A stretch of DNA of 64,000 nt from assembly GCA_036526135.1 (NCBI GenBank), contig DATCZA010000023.1, positions 1-64,000 of the forward strand, given 5' to 3'. The notes under the pieces are model-generated. The model was not told the origin of the DNA, made no database searches, and saw nothing but the letters and a program-made list of their open reading frames with translations. This DNA comes from UBA2965 sp036526135. Its GTDB lineage: Bacteria > Pseudomonadota > Gammaproteobacteria > Pseudomonadales > Azotimanducaceae. The translations under genes were made by a program, and so were the position numbers. Each line of letters begins with the position of its first letter. Position 1 is the first letter of the stretch. Below are positions 42,774 to 52,350 of this stretch, in pieces.

Positions 42774-44387
42774 GTGAGGTCGGCTGCGCTGTCCGTTGGT
42801 CTGGCTGATCTGACGTTCGACAACCGGTTCACGGCCGCTCTGCCCGGTGATCCGGAATCCGGCAACTCCCGCCGCCGGCAGATCCAGGGCGCCTGCTACT
42901 CCAGGGTGGCGCCGACGCCCGTTGCCGCGCCGAGACTGGTCGCCTACTCGCCGGAGACGGCCGAGCTGCTCGGCCTCGGCAGCGCCGACTGCCTGAGCGC
43001 GGCATTTGCGGAAGTGTTCTCCGGCAACCGGGTGCTTGCCGGCATGGATCCTCACGCCTCCTGCTACGGGGGCCATCAGTTCGGCAACTGGGCGGGTCAG
43101 CTCGGCGACGGCCGGGCAATCAACCTCGGCGAGGTGATCGGCACTCGCGGCGAGCACTGGATGCTGCAGCTAAAGGGCGCCGGCCCCACGCCCTACTCGA
43201 GGACGGCCGACGGTCTGGCGGTGCTTCGCTCCTCCGTGCGCGAGTTTCTCTGCTCCGAAGCCATGCACCACCTGGGCGTCCCCACCACCCGGGCTCTGAG
43301 CCTCGTGCTCACGGGCGAGCAGGTCATGCGGGACATGCTTTATGACGGTAACCCGGCGCCGGAGCCCGGCGCCGTGGTCTGCCGGGTGGCGCAGTCGTTC
43401 ATCCGGTTCGGCCACTTCGAGATTCTCGCGGCACGGCGGGAGCCGGATCTGCTCAGGCAGCTCGCCGACTTCACGATACGAACACACTTCCCCCATCTGG
43501 CACCAGGCTCTGCGCCCCTTGCAAGGGACGACTATCTGGCCTGGTTCGCGGAAGTGCGTGACGCCACCGTCGAGATGGTCGTGGAATGGATGCGTGTCGG
43601 GTTCGTGCACGGCGTGATGAACACGGACAACATGTCCATTCTGGGCCAGACCATCGATTACGGCCCCTACGGCTGGCTCGAGAACTACGACCCGAACTGG
43701 ACGCCCAACACGACCGATGCTGCAGGCCGGCGGTACCGGTTTTCGTACCAGCCGGGAATAGCTCAATGGAACCTCACCCGACTGGCGGAGGCCATCTATC
43801 CTCTCGTTGAAGCCGCAGAGCCGCTGGAGGAACTGCTGGCCGGATTCGAGAAGCGCTACGTGGAGTCATGGCAGAGCATGATGGCTCGGAAGCTCGGTCT
43901 GAGATCGCCCCAGCCGGCCGACGTCGTGCTTTTGAACGAGCTCGACGAGGTGCTGCAGCTGGCCGAGACCGATATGACCATCTTTTTCCGCCGCCTGGCC
44001 GATCTGAGTCCGGCCGATCCGGCAAGCGATCCGGTGACGGTGGTCCGCGAGGCTTACTATCTGCCCGATCAGCTCGCCGGCGAGACCCTCGAGCGCATCG
44101 GCAACTGGCTCGAGGACTACGTAGCCCGGCTGCGGCAGGAAGGTGTGGGGAACGAGGAGCGGCGCCAGGCAATGAACGCCGTGAATCCGAAGTACGTCCT
44201 GCGTAACTACCTGGCCCAGCTCGCCATCGACGATGCCGAGTCCGGCGACTTCGCTCTGGTTGGCGAGCTGCTCGATCTCTTCAGGCGCCCCTACGACGAG
44301 CAGCCGGCACGTGAGCGGTTTGCGGCCCGGCGGCCGGACTGGGCAAGAACGCGGGTGGGCTGCTCCATGTTGTCCTGCAGCTCCTGA
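42774..44387 (+). CDS. selO: Protein adenylyltransferase SelO
   Basis: A 537-aa SelO (YdiU/UPF0061) pseudokinase, which transfers AMP to protein hydroxyls and may respond to oxidative stress. Core motifs are LQLKGAGPTPYSRTADG with the active Lys, LRSSVREFLCSEAMHHLGVPT, VHGVMNTDNMSI and IDYGPYGWLENYDP. The C-terminus GCSMLSCSS holds the Cys that aligns with Sec in animal SelO. A GTG at 42774 gives the normal N-terminus (RSAALSVGLADLTFDNRF). A GTG at 42765 or TTG at 42708 are alternatives. It is divergent from the PQQ dehydrogenase. Confidence 0.93.
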   Translation: MRSAALSVGLADLTFDNRFTAALPGDPESGNSRRRQIQGACYSRVAPTPVAAPRLVAYSPETAELLGLGSADCLSAAFAEVFSGNRVLAGMDPHASCYGGHQFGNWAGQLGDGRAINLGEVIGTRGEHWMLQLKGAGPTPYSRTADGLAVLRSSVREFLCSEAMHHLGVPTTRALSLVLTGEQVMRDMLYDGNPAPEPGAVVCRVAQSFIRFGHFEILAARREPDLLRQLADFTIRTHFPHLAPGSAPLARDDYLAWFAEVRDATVEMVVEWMRVGFVHGVMNTDNMSILGQTIDYGPYGWLENYDPNWTPNTTDAAGRRYRFSYQPGIAQWNLTRLAEAIYPLVEAAEPLEELLAGFEKRYVESWQSMMARKLGLRSPQPADVVLLNELDEVLQLAETDMTIFFRRLADLSPADPASDPVTVVREAYYLPDQLAGETLERIGNWLEDYVARLRQEGVGNEERRQAMNAVNPKYVLRNYLAQLAIDDAESGDFALVGELLDLFRRPYDEQPARERFAARRPDWARTRVGCSMLSCSS

Positions 44388-44477
44388 TATCCCGCCCCCA
44401 GTCCGGGCGGCGTCCGACGGGTCGATTGTCCGCTTTCGGTGCTCTATTCTCGGTCCGTGGCTATCGGGAGGCTGCCC

Positions 44478-45986
44478 ATGGAAACGCCCTTATTCCTCGA
44501 GCTTTTGAACCTGCTCGCCAGCATCTTCGTCTTTCTGCTTGGCCTCGGGCTGATCGCGGTGATCGTGATCTACATCGTCGATCGGACCCAGACGAAACAT
44601 GCGGTTCGCCGCAATTTTCCCGTCATCGGGCGCTTTCGTTACGTGTTCGAGCACCTCGGAGAGTTCTTCCGACAGTACTTTTTTGCGCTGGATCGCGAGG
44701 AGATGCCGTTCAACCGAGCGGAGAGAACGTGGGTGTATCGCGCCGCAAAGGGCGAGGACACCACGGTGGCCTTCGGCTCCACGCGCGATCTGCGCCCGCC
44801 GGGCACGGTGCTGTTCGTCAACTGCGCCTACCCCACCCTCGACGAGGACGCGGCTCCCTTAGGCCGCGTCACCATCGGGCCTGATTGCGAGCACCCCTAC
44901 GACTGCGGTTCTCTTTTCAACATCTCCGGCATGAGCTTCGGCGCCGTCTCGCGACCGGCCGTCACCGCCCTTTCCAACGGCGCGCGCATGGCGGGCGTGT
45001 GGATGAACACCGGTGAAGGCGGGCTGTCCTCATACCACCTCGACGGAGGGGCGGACATCGTCTTTCAGATCGGGACCGCCAAGTACGGCGTGCGCAACGA
45101 GCGCGGCGAGCTTTGCGACGAGAAGCTCGCGGAGATGGCCGCGCACCGGCAGGTGAAGATGTTCGAGATCAAGCTCTCCCAGGGCGCCAAACCGGGGAAA
45201 GGCGGCATCCTGCCGGGTAACAAAGTTACCGACGAGATCGCGCGGATTCGTCTGATCCCGGTCGGTTCGGACTCCATCAGCCCCAATCGTCACCCTGAGA
45301 TCGAGAACGAGGGAGACCTGCTGGACATGATCGATCGCGTCAGGCGGGCGACGGGGAAGCCGGTGGGCTTCAAGACCGTGATCGGGGCGTACGGCTGGCT
45401 CGAGGACCTCTTTGCAGAAATCAATGCTCGGGGGCCGGCCTCGGCACCGGACTTCATCACCATCGACAGCGCCGACGGCGGGACCGGGGCTGCTCCCATG
45501 AGCCTGATCGACTACATGGGTCTTCCCATAAGAGAAAGTCTTCCACTCGTGGTCGACCTCATCGAGGCGTACGGTCTGCGCGAGCGCATCAGGGTCGTCG
45601 CCAGCGGAAAGATGGTCACACCGGGAGAGGCGGCTTGGGCCGTGTGCGCGGGTGCCGACTTCGTAGTCTCCGCCCGGGGCTTCATGTTTGCCCTGGGCTG
45701 CATACAGGCGCTGCAGTGCAACAAGAATACCTGCCCCACCGGCGTGACCACGCACGACCCCGACCTGCAGCGGGGTCTGGACCCTGTAGACAAGGCGGAA
45801 CGCGTGCGTCGTTACGCGCAGCACATGCACCGCCAGCTCGGCATGATCGCCCACTCCTGCGGTGTGGCCGAGCCCCGCCAGCTCAAACGCTTTCATTGCC
45901 GCATCGTCACGCAGACGGGAATTTCCGTGCCTTTAGACGAGCTGTATCCGCCGCTCGTCAGGGATCCCGCCCGGCTGTCCGCATAG
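44478..45986 (+). CDS. FMN-binding glutamate synthase-like membrane protein
   Basis: A 502-aa protein with one N-terminal membrane helix (about 10-33) and a glutamate-synthase-type FMN barrel. The [3Fe-4S] cysteines appear as CIQALQCNKNTCP, and FMN-region motifs include SGMSFGAVS, SDSISPNRHPEI, TIDSADGGTGAAP and VASGKMVTPG. The glutaminase domain is absent, so it is a standalone oxidoreductase, not a full GOGAT. GGGAGG precedes the ATG. Downstream is a P450 (133-nt gap). Its substrate and electron donor are unknown. Confidence 0.9.
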   Translation: METPLFLELLNLLASIFVFLLGLGLIAVIVIYIVDRTQTKHAVRRNFPVIGRFRYVFEHLGEFFRQYFFALDREEMPFNRAERTWVYRAAKGEDTTVAFGSTRDLRPPGTVLFVNCAYPTLDEDAAPLGRVTIGPDCEHPYDCGSLFNISGMSFGAVSRPAVTALSNGARMAGVWMNTGEGGLSSYHLDGGADIVFQIGTAKYGVRNERGELCDEKLAEMAAHRQVKMFEIKLSQGAKPGKGGILPGNKVTDEIARIRLIPVGSDSISPNRHPEIENEGDLLDMIDRVRRATGKPVGFKTVIGAYGWLEDLFAEINARGPASAPDFITIDSADGGTGAAPMSLIDYMGLPIRESLPLVVDLIEAYGLRERIRVVASGKMVTPGEAAWAVCAGADFVVSARGFMFALGCIQALQCNKNTCPTGVTTHDPDLQRGLDPVDKAERVRRYAQHMHRQLGMIAHSCGVAEPRQLKRFHCRIVTQTGISVPLDELYPPLVRDPARLSA

Positions 45987-46119
45987 TCGGAGCTGGTCCG
46001 CGCTGGGCCTCCAATCTGTGAGGCGGCGCACAGGTTCGCGTTCGAAGCCTTGTCGGGGCATCGGTGGGTGCAACAATGAGGTGTCGGCGCAGGCCAGCGC
46101 TTCTAACGGGAGTCCCGCC

Positions 46120-47379
46120 ATGACGGCCATCGACAGGACGGTGTTCGAGTGCCTACGCTTCACCACGGCCGTGGCCGATCGCCTGGTGACCGGCAGCCGG
46201 ATGAGCGGCCCCGCTTTCCTGGAGAACCCCTATGGCGAATATGCAAGGCTCCGCGCCCGGGGTGAGGTCATACGAAACTTCAGCATCGGCGGATGGAACG
46301 TCCTGGGCTTCGAAGCGGTCCGAGACGCCATGCGGGATGCGCGTTTCGGCGTCGATGTTCGCAAGAGCCCTTTCGTGGACAGGATCGTGCGGCTCGTGAG
46401 CCGAGGCAGGCCGTTTCGAATGCTCGATGAACCGACGATGCTCAACATAGACCCGCCGGACCACACCCGGCTGCGTCGGCTGGCCCGTCAGGGCTTTCTC
46501 CACCGGTACGTCTGCGCGCTGGAGCCGAAGATCGAGGGCCTGGTCGAGGAGTGCCTGGCGACGGTCCAGGGCGGTATGTTCGATCTCATGGATACCCTGG
46601 CGCGTCCCCTGCCGGCTAACGTGATTGCCGACATCCTGGGCGTGCCTCGGGAAGACCGCGCAAGGTTTCAGGCCTGGTCGGAGCTGATCGCGAAGAACGG
46701 CCGCAACATAGAGTACGATGCCCTGCAACAGACCGACGCCGTTTTCAACGAGCTGATCGACTATCTTGCGCAGATCACCGACGCCAAGCGGGCCGATCCG
46801 GGCGACGATCTGATCAGCCATCTGATTGCCGCCGAAGAGGATGGCGACCGGCTGTCCGCGGATGAGATACATGCCACCAGCGCCCTGCTGCTGATTGCCG
46901 GTCACGAAACCACCACCCGCCTGATCGGCAACGCCATGTGGCTGCTGCTCAGCCATCCGGAGCAGCTCGAGATCCTGCGCGCGAATCCGGCCCTCATGCC
47001 AAACGCCGTCGAGGAAGCGCTTCGGTTCGAAGCGCCCGTGCAGCACATGACGCGGATCGCTCTGGAGGACATGGACTTTCACGGCGTGCATATCCGCAAG
47101 CACCAGCTGTGCGAGGTGTACATCGGCTCAGCGAATCGCGATCCCCAGGCGAATCCGAACCCGGACGTCTTCGACATCTGCCGTGAGAACATTCAGCACG
47201 TGGGCTTCGGCTACGGCATCCACCTTTGCCTGGGGGCCCAGCTTGCGCGGCTCGAGACGCAGATGGCGCTGAAGATGCTGCTGGAGCGTTTTCCCCGGCT
47301 CGCCCTGACGGGCGCGCCCCCCGCCTGGGGTGACAGCACCTTCGTCCGCGGCCTCGACGAGCTTCTGCTGGCCGCCTGA
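46120..47379 (+). CDS. Cytochrome P450
   Basis: A 419-aa soluble P450. The I-helix is AGHETTT at 260-266, the ExxR is Glu299/Arg302, and the heme loop HVGFGYGIHLCLGAQ (inside 360-374) has Cys370. The ATG at 46120 follows ACGGGAGTCC. The in-frame stretch upstream is not P450-like. The sequence is distinct from the P450 at 10440, with a helix-B/C region LNIDPPDHTRLRRLARQGF. It is convergent with the TPP enzyme, ending 1 nt away. The natural substrate is unknown. Confidence 0.95.
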   Translation: MTAIDRTVFECLRFTTAVADRLVTGSRMSGPAFLENPYGEYARLRARGEVIRNFSIGGWNVLGFEAVRDAMRDARFGVDVRKSPFVDRIVRLVSRGRPFRMLDEPTMLNIDPPDHTRLRRLARQGFLHRYVCALEPKIEGLVEECLATVQGGMFDLMDTLARPLPANVIADILGVPREDRARFQAWSELIAKNGRNIEYDALQQTDAVFNELIDYLAQITDAKRADPGDDLISHLIAAEEDGDRLSADEIHATSALLLIAGHETTTRLIGNAMWLLLSHPEQLEILRANPALMPNAVEEALRFEAPVQHMTRIALEDMDFHGVHIRKHQLCEVYIGSANRDPQANPNPDVFDICRENIQHVGFGYGIHLCLGAQLARLETQMALKMLLERFPRLALTGAPPAWGDSTFVRGLDELLLAA

Positions 47380-47380
47380 T

Positions 47381-49036
47381 TCAGGTCGTCAGCCAGCCGA
47401 ACTGCTGCTGCTTGCGGCCGGCCCGCGGATCGATGCGTACATTCACGAGGGCGGGGCCATCGAAGGCCATGGCCTCGTCCAGCGCGCCCCGGAGGTCTTT
47501 GGGATCCTCCACGTAAAGGCCGCGCCCGCCGAGCGTCTCCATGATGCCCTCATAGCGCGCGCCCGGGGTCAGCGAGAACGGCGGGATGGGCCCGTCTTCG
47601 GGCAGCTCGTCGATGCCGGCGCCAATGCCGCCGTTGTTGAGGACGATGACCTTGATGGGCAGCTTGTAGCGGCAGGCGGTCTCGAGCTCCATGCCGGAGA
47701 AACCGAAAGCGCTGTCGCCCTGCACGGCCACCACGGGCCGGTCCGGATGAACGACGGCGGCCGCGATGGTGAAGCCCAGGCCGATGCCCATGGTTCCGTA
47801 CGTGCCCGCGTCCAGACGGTTGCGGGCCGACCGGTTCGCCATCTGGGTGCGGCCGATGTCCATGGTGTTGGCCCCTTCCCCGATGATGATCGCGTCTTCC
47901 GGAAGCCACGCCTCGATGTCGCGGTAGGCCCGGTAGTAGTTCATCGGCATGGCCTCGGCGTCGATCATGGGCGCCACGGCTGCCTGGTTGTCCGAAGCCT
48001 TCTCCCGCAGCAATGTCCGCCACGGGGCATCCGCGGGATAGAACCACTGGCGGTTGTCCAAGGCGGCGTTGAGCTGGGCGGCCACGGCCTGGCCGTCGCC
48101 CAGCAGCGCCACCTCCGCGGGGACGTTGGTGCCGATCTCCTCAGCGGCGATGTCCAGCTGAATGATCCGCACGTCGGGAGCGAACCGCGGTGGCAGGCCG
48201 AAGTGCATGATCCAGTTCAGGCGCGCGCCCATCAGGAAGACCACGTCGGCCTCCTTGAGCGCCGTGCTGCGCGCGGCTCCCACCGAAAGGGGATCATCGT
48301 CCGGGAGCACGCCCTTGCCCATGGGGGAGGCGAGAAACGGCAGCTGGGTCCGCTCGATGAACTCGCGCACCTCGTTCTCGGCGCGCGCCCATGCCATCCC
48401 TTTGCCGACCACGACGAGTGGCCGCTCGGCCGATTCGAGCACACAGAGGGCTGCCTCCACGTCCTCGGGTCTGGCCTGGGAGCGGGGCGCCGGGCCCACG
48501 GGCGCGGCGCTGACGACTTCGTCCTCCTCCACCGTGCCGCGAATGATGTCGTCGGGCAGGTCGAGGTAGACGGGCCCGGGCCGGCCGTAGAGCGACGTTC
48601 GAATGGCCTGCTCCACGTAGTAGGGAATCCGCGCAACGCTGTCGATGCCGTGGGCATATTTGCAGTAGGGCTTGGCCAGCTCCACCTGGCGCTCTTCCTG
48701 GAACGCGCCCATGCCGTTCTGGTAGGTGGGGGAGGCGCCGCCGATGAGGATCATGGGCCAGCAGTTCTGCTGGGCGTTCGCCAGCCCGGCGAAGGCGTGG
48801 ATCACGCCGGGACCCGAAACCACCAGACATGCCTGGGGACGGCCGGTGAGGTAGCCGGCCGCCTGAGCGGCGTAGCTCGCGGACTGCTCGTTACGCATGC
48901 CTATGTAGGTGATGCCCTCCGCCTGAGCGGCGGCGGCGATGCCGAACACCGGAAAGCCCACGACGCCGAACATGTACTCGACGCCCTGCTGCTTGAGGCT
49001 CCTTGCGATGAGCGTAGTGCCGTCTAAGGTTGCCAT
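47381..49036 (-). CDS. ThDP enzyme, 2-hydroxyacyl-CoA lyase/oxalyl-CoA decarboxylase-like
   Basis: A 551-aa thiamine-diphosphate enzyme. GMRNEQSASYAAQ carries the catalytic Glu of the pyrimidine domain, RLDAGTYGTMGIGLGFT precedes the diphosphate region, and QGDSAFGFSGMELETACR is the metal/ThDP motif. The ending QQQFGWLTT is typical of 2-hydroxyacyl-CoA lyases and oxalyl-CoA decarboxylases rather than acetolactate synthases. It would cleave or decarboxylate a 2-hydroxyacyl- or 2-oxoacyl-CoA. It lies 108 nt downstream of the CrtI-like gene and is convergent with a P450. Confidence 0.88.
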   Translation of the reverse strand: MATLDGTTLIARSLKQQGVEYMFGVVGFPVFGIAAAAQAEGITYIGMRNEQSASYAAQAAGYLTGRPQACLVVSGPGVIHAFAGLANAQQNCWPMILIGGASPTYQNGMGAFQEERQVELAKPYCKYAHGIDSVARIPYYVEQAIRTSLYGRPGPVYLDLPDDIIRGTVEEDEVVSAAPVGPAPRSQARPEDVEAALCVLESAERPLVVVGKGMAWARAENEVREFIERTQLPFLASPMGKGVLPDDDPLSVGAARSTALKEADVVFLMGARLNWIMHFGLPPRFAPDVRIIQLDIAAEEIGTNVPAEVALLGDGQAVAAQLNAALDNRQWFYPADAPWRTLLREKASDNQAAVAPMIDAEAMPMNYYRAYRDIEAWLPEDAIIIGEGANTMDIGRTQMANRSARNRLDAGTYGTMGIGLGFTIAAAVVHPDRPVVAVQGDSAFGFSGMELETACRYKLPIKVIVLNNGGIGAGIDELPEDGPIPPFSLTPGARYEGIMETLGGRGLYVEDPKDLRGALDEAMAFDGPALVNVRIDPRAGRKQQQFGWLTT

Positions 49037-49144
49037 GATTCCCTCCCTCGCTTTGTTATCTGCTTCTCTGCGGTGGCTCTGGCGTGCCCCGAGGGGCCGA
49101 GTATAGCAAGGCCGCCGGCCCCTCTCGCTTCGAGGTGTGTCCGT

Positions 49145-50740
49145 TCAGAGCCGGCGCGCCCGGAAGTCGCGGATGATCTCCCGGGCGGCGTTGTGGCCCG
49201 GTGCCCCGCTCACCCCGCCCCCGGGATGGGTGCCGGAGCCGCACATGTACAGGCCCCGCACGGGGGCGCGATAGTCGCCGTGGCCGAGCACCGGCCGGGC
49301 CGAGAAGAGCTGGTCCAGGGACAGGGCGCCGTGAAAGATATCCCCGCCCGTGAGCCCGAACTCGGTCTCGAGGTCCTCCGGGGAGAGCACCATGGCGCCG
49401 AGAATGCTCTGCCTGAACCCGGGCGCGTAGCCCTCCACCGTGTCGAAGACGGTTTGCGCAGCCGCATCGCGGGCCTCGGCCCAGCTTTGCCCGTCCAGCG
49501 TGGGGGCGAACTGTTGGCAGAAGAGGCTGGCAACGTGCTGCCCCGGCGGAGCAAGCGAGTCGTCCACCGTGCTGGGAATGAGCATCTCGACGATGGGCTT
49601 CCGGGACCAGCCATGCTCGCGGGCGTCAAAATAGGCGCGTTCCATGTACTTGAGGCTCGGCGCCATGATGATGCCCGACCGGGTGCCGAGTTCCGGCTGG
49701 CCCGGTGGAGCGCACTCGAAGCGCGGAAGCTGGCTCAAGGCCACGTTGATTCGGAAGGAACCCGATCCGCATCGATAGCGGGCAATACGCGCCCTGAAGT
49801 CGTCGTCCAGCGCCTCGGCTTCGATGAGCCGGGTGAACAGCAGCTTTGGGTTGAGGTTCGACGCTACCGCCCGGGCGCCGATCTCTTCCCCGTCTTCGAG
49901 CACGATACCGTTTGCACGACCGTTGCGGACGCGAACGAGCCGCACGTCGGCGTCCGTTCTCACCGTTACTCCCCGAGCGAGCGCCTCTTTGAGCATCGCC
50001 TGGGTGATGGCGCCCATGCCCCCGATCGCGTGTCCCCACTGACCCGCCTGGCCGTTGGCTTCGCCGAAAACGTGGTGCAGCAGAACGTAGGCCGATCCCG
50101 GGGCGTAGGGGCTCGCGTAGTTGCCGACGACGGCGTCGAAGCCGAACAGCGCCTTGACCGGATCGGACTCGAACCAGTACTCGAGCAGCTCGCCGGCGCT
50201 TTTCGTGAACAGATCGAGCACATCGCGTCGCGCTGCGGTGGAGAGGCGGCGCAGGCGGCCGCCGAGACGGACAGCGCGCATCACGTCGCGAAGCCCGCCG
50301 CCGGCGTTGGGCGGGGTTTCCAGAAGCATGCCTCGCAGCAGATCGGCGCCGGCCTCGAGCGCGGCGTAGTACCCGGGAAGGCGTTCCGCGTCTGTCCGGG
50401 AGAACCGGGCGAACTGCTGCTGAGTTTCCTCGATGGTGGCCCCCGTGCGCAGGTAGTCTCCGTCGGGGAGCGGCATGAAGTTCGAGTATGGCCGGTTGAC
50501 GATGCGCAGGCCGTGCTCGGCGAGCCTGAGATCCTGGATGACCTTCGGGTTGAGCAGGCTGACCGTGTAGCTGGCCACGGAATTGCGGAAGCCTGGATGG
50601 AACTCCTCCGTGACGGCAGCCCCGCCCACCACGCCCCGTTTCTCCAGGACGATCACGTCCAGGCCGGCGCCGGCCAGATAAGCCGCGCAGACCAGCCCGT
50701 TGTGACCGCCGCCGATGATCGCTACGTCGTACGTTGTCAT
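49145..50740 (-). CDS. CrtI-like FAD-dependent oxidoreductase
   Basis: A 531-aa flavoprotein with the dinucleotide motif VAIIGGGHNGLVCAAYLAGAG near the N-terminus and the C-terminal YMCGSGTHPGGGVSGAPGHNAA typical of phytoene desaturase-like and PYROXD2-like enzymes. The family oxidises isoprenoids, retinols or related lipids. The gene lies 36 nt after a multi-spanning membrane protein and an ABA4-like protein, which hints at a lipid or carotenoid-like pathway. No phytoene synthase or lycopene cyclase is present, so a carotenoid role is only a possibility. Confidence 0.84.
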   Translation of the reverse strand: MTTYDVAIIGGGHNGLVCAAYLAGAGLDVIVLEKRGVVGGAAVTEEFHPGFRNSVASYTVSLLNPKVIQDLRLAEHGLRIVNRPYSNFMPLPDGDYLRTGATIEETQQQFARFSRTDAERLPGYYAALEAGADLLRGMLLETPPNAGGGLRDVMRAVRLGGRLRRLSTAARRDVLDLFTKSAGELLEYWFESDPVKALFGFDAVVGNYASPYAPGSAYVLLHHVFGEANGQAGQWGHAIGGMGAITQAMLKEALARGVTVRTDADVRLVRVRNGRANGIVLEDGEEIGARAVASNLNPKLLFTRLIEAEALDDDFRARIARYRCGSGSFRINVALSQLPRFECAPPGQPELGTRSGIIMAPSLKYMERAYFDAREHGWSRKPIVEMLIPSTVDDSLAPPGQHVASLFCQQFAPTLDGQSWAEARDAAAQTVFDTVEGYAPGFRQSILGAMVLSPEDLETEFGLTGGDIFHGALSLDQLFSARPVLGHGDYRAPVRGLYMCGSGTHPGGGVSGAPGHNAAREIIRDFRARRL

Positions 50741-50776
50741 GCCCTCCGGCGCCCCCGTGGACGGGCACTCTAATCG

Positions 50777-51622
50777 CTAGCCGGCGAACGGTATACCGCT
50801 CACGGCCTGCTGGAACGTCCAGCCGGCAGAGGCGGCGTAAAGCAGGGTCATGGCGAGCACCGCGACGTTCGCCCCGTCCCGGGTCATGCGGTGAGGGACC
50901 AGGGTGGCCAGAGCCGGCAGGATCTGCATGGCGTGCATCCCGAAAAAGTGCGGCACCCTTAGATCGCCGCCGTCCCGCGACCAGTTCACCAGCCAAAGAC
51001 CGTCGGCGTCGGAGAGCGTGCCGCCCACCCAGTGCCCGGTCTGGCCGCCCAGGTAGGCACCGAAGCCACCGCCGAGAACGAACGTCAGCACGAGGGCGAG
51101 GCCCACCGAGAGCGCGTAGGGGTTCGACATCCGGTGGATGCTCAGGATGATCAGGCCCATCCACAGGCAAATGGCAACGAGGATGAAGGCGCCGCCTCCC
51201 ATCAGCGTGTACATCGTGCTGTGGAACGTTGTGGAGACGTTGAAGTGCGATGGCTCACCCAGGGCCGCCTGCACGATGATGTAGACGATCTCGAAGACGG
51301 CGCAGGCCACAGGGATGGCGCTGAGCCAGCGACCGCCGGTTCCTGCGAAATAGCCGTCGGGCATGAGCGGCGCGAACCAGGCCAGCGTGGCGAAGTAAAC
51401 GGCGAGGGAGATAGAGAACTTCAGGGGCTTGGCCCAGACGTTTACCCCGTTCAGGGCGCGCTCGTCCATGGCAAGCATCAGCAGGCAGACGACGGCCAGG
51501 GCGGCAAACCCCATGGCGCAATCGAACCAGAGGGCGTGGCGCGCGCGAATGCCCATGAGCAGCGGGGTTGCCTCCACCGGCGATTCCCCTGCCAATACCG
51601 GCTGCCGCCCCCTTTCGCTCAT
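50777..51622 (-). CDS. Conserved multi-spanning membrane protein
   Basis: A 281-aa inner-membrane protein with about 7 hydrophobic segments. It carries the conserved set NVWAKPLKFSISLAVYFATL, GEPSHFN, and VNWSRDGGDLRVPHFFGMHAMQILP. These motifs occur in a widespread family without a biochemical function that I know of. Conserved His and Asp/Glu within or near membrane segments suggest metal or heme binding or a membrane enzyme. The ATG at 51622 overlaps the ABA4-like stop as ATGA, so the two are coupled. Confidence 0.75.
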   Translation of the reverse strand: MSERGRQPVLAGESPVEATPLLMGIRARHALWFDCAMGFAALAVVCLLMLAMDERALNGVNVWAKPLKFSISLAVYFATLAWFAPLMPDGYFAGTGGRWLSAIPVACAVFEIVYIIVQAALGEPSHFNVSTTFHSTMYTLMGGGAFILVAICLWMGLIILSIHRMSNPYALSVGLALVLTFVLGGGFGAYLGGQTGHWVGGTLSDADGLWLVNWSRDGGDLRVPHFFGMHAMQILPALATLVPHRMTRDGANVAVLAMTLLYAASAGWTFQQAVSGIPFAG

Positions 51623-52065
51623 TGGCTCGGCTGTGCTGCCTCGCTCGCCAGCGATCGGCGTCCGTACTTGATGGCAAAGTAAAGAGCCAACCCGGCGGGA
51701 CCGGCCATGAAGGTCAAGACCAGGCAGGGCACCAGGAGCAGGTGGGGAATGCCTTCTTTCCGGGAATCCGTCACCTCCCAGGAACCCACGAACAGATCGA
51801 ATGCCAGGTAGTGAATCCACCCGGCCAGGAGCAGTGCGTCCACGCTGAAGAGCGTCGCGATGCCCGCCAGCGAGCCGAACCCGCCACCCTCCGGGAAGCT
51901 GCCCACATGGCCGACCATCAGGCCGATGTAGATCACGGCGATGATGGCCGGGATCAGCACCCGGGCCAGAATCTGAACCACGAACCGCCGGCCCGGGAGC
52001 AAGATCAAGCCGGCCCAACCGATCATCGCGAGTGCGTTGGTGGCGGAGAATATGGTGTCCAGCAC
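51619..52065 (-). CDS. ABA4-like (DUF4281) membrane protein
   Basis: A 148-aa membrane protein with four hydrophobic segments. The signature GWIHYLAFDLFVGSWEVTDS matches the ABA4-like family, whose plant member takes part in neoxanthin formation. In bacteria the role is unknown. The start is a GTG at 52065 behind an ideal AGGAGGTCGGCC site, which beats the upstream ATG. It heads a minus-strand operon with a membrane protein and a CrtI-like oxidoreductase. Confidence 0.83.
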   Translation of the reverse strand: MLDTIFSATNALAMIGWAGLILLPGRRFVVQILARVLIPAIIAVIYIGLMVGHVGSFPEGGGFGSLAGIATLFSVDALLLAGWIHYLAFDLFVGSWEVTDSRKEGIPHLLLVPCLVLTFMAGPAGLALYFAIKYGRRSLASEAAQPSQ

Positions 52066-52350
52066 GGCCGACCTCCTGATTAGCGGATTGGCTGTTTGGG
52101 GATCTCCGATTCTCCCGGCTCGGAAGTCCGATCTCAACCCGAGACCGGATTCATGGCGCTCTGGTAACCCGGTCGGTGGCAGATCTTTTCCGCGGCGGCA
52201 TCCGAAGCATCGCCGCCGTCGAATAACGAGCAGTTCAACGATCTGTTCGCGGCCGTGTGACGTGTTGTGCTAAATTCGAGTTGCGCCTGCAGTCCGAGCG
52301 CGAGGAAAACAATGCAGTAAACGTGAATTCACAGTGAGGGGAGCTCGCTA

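Noticed and set aside
47330..49027. A 565-codon plus-strand frame
   Set aside because: Antisense to the ThDP enzyme, which has full cofactor motifs.
49145..50740. Carotenoid biosynthesis cluster
   Set aside because: No phytoene synthase, GGPP synthase or cyclase gene is present, so I name the enzyme CrtI-like only.
49073..50773. A 566-codon plus-strand frame
   Set aside because: Antisense to the CrtI-like gene; an artefact of high GC content.
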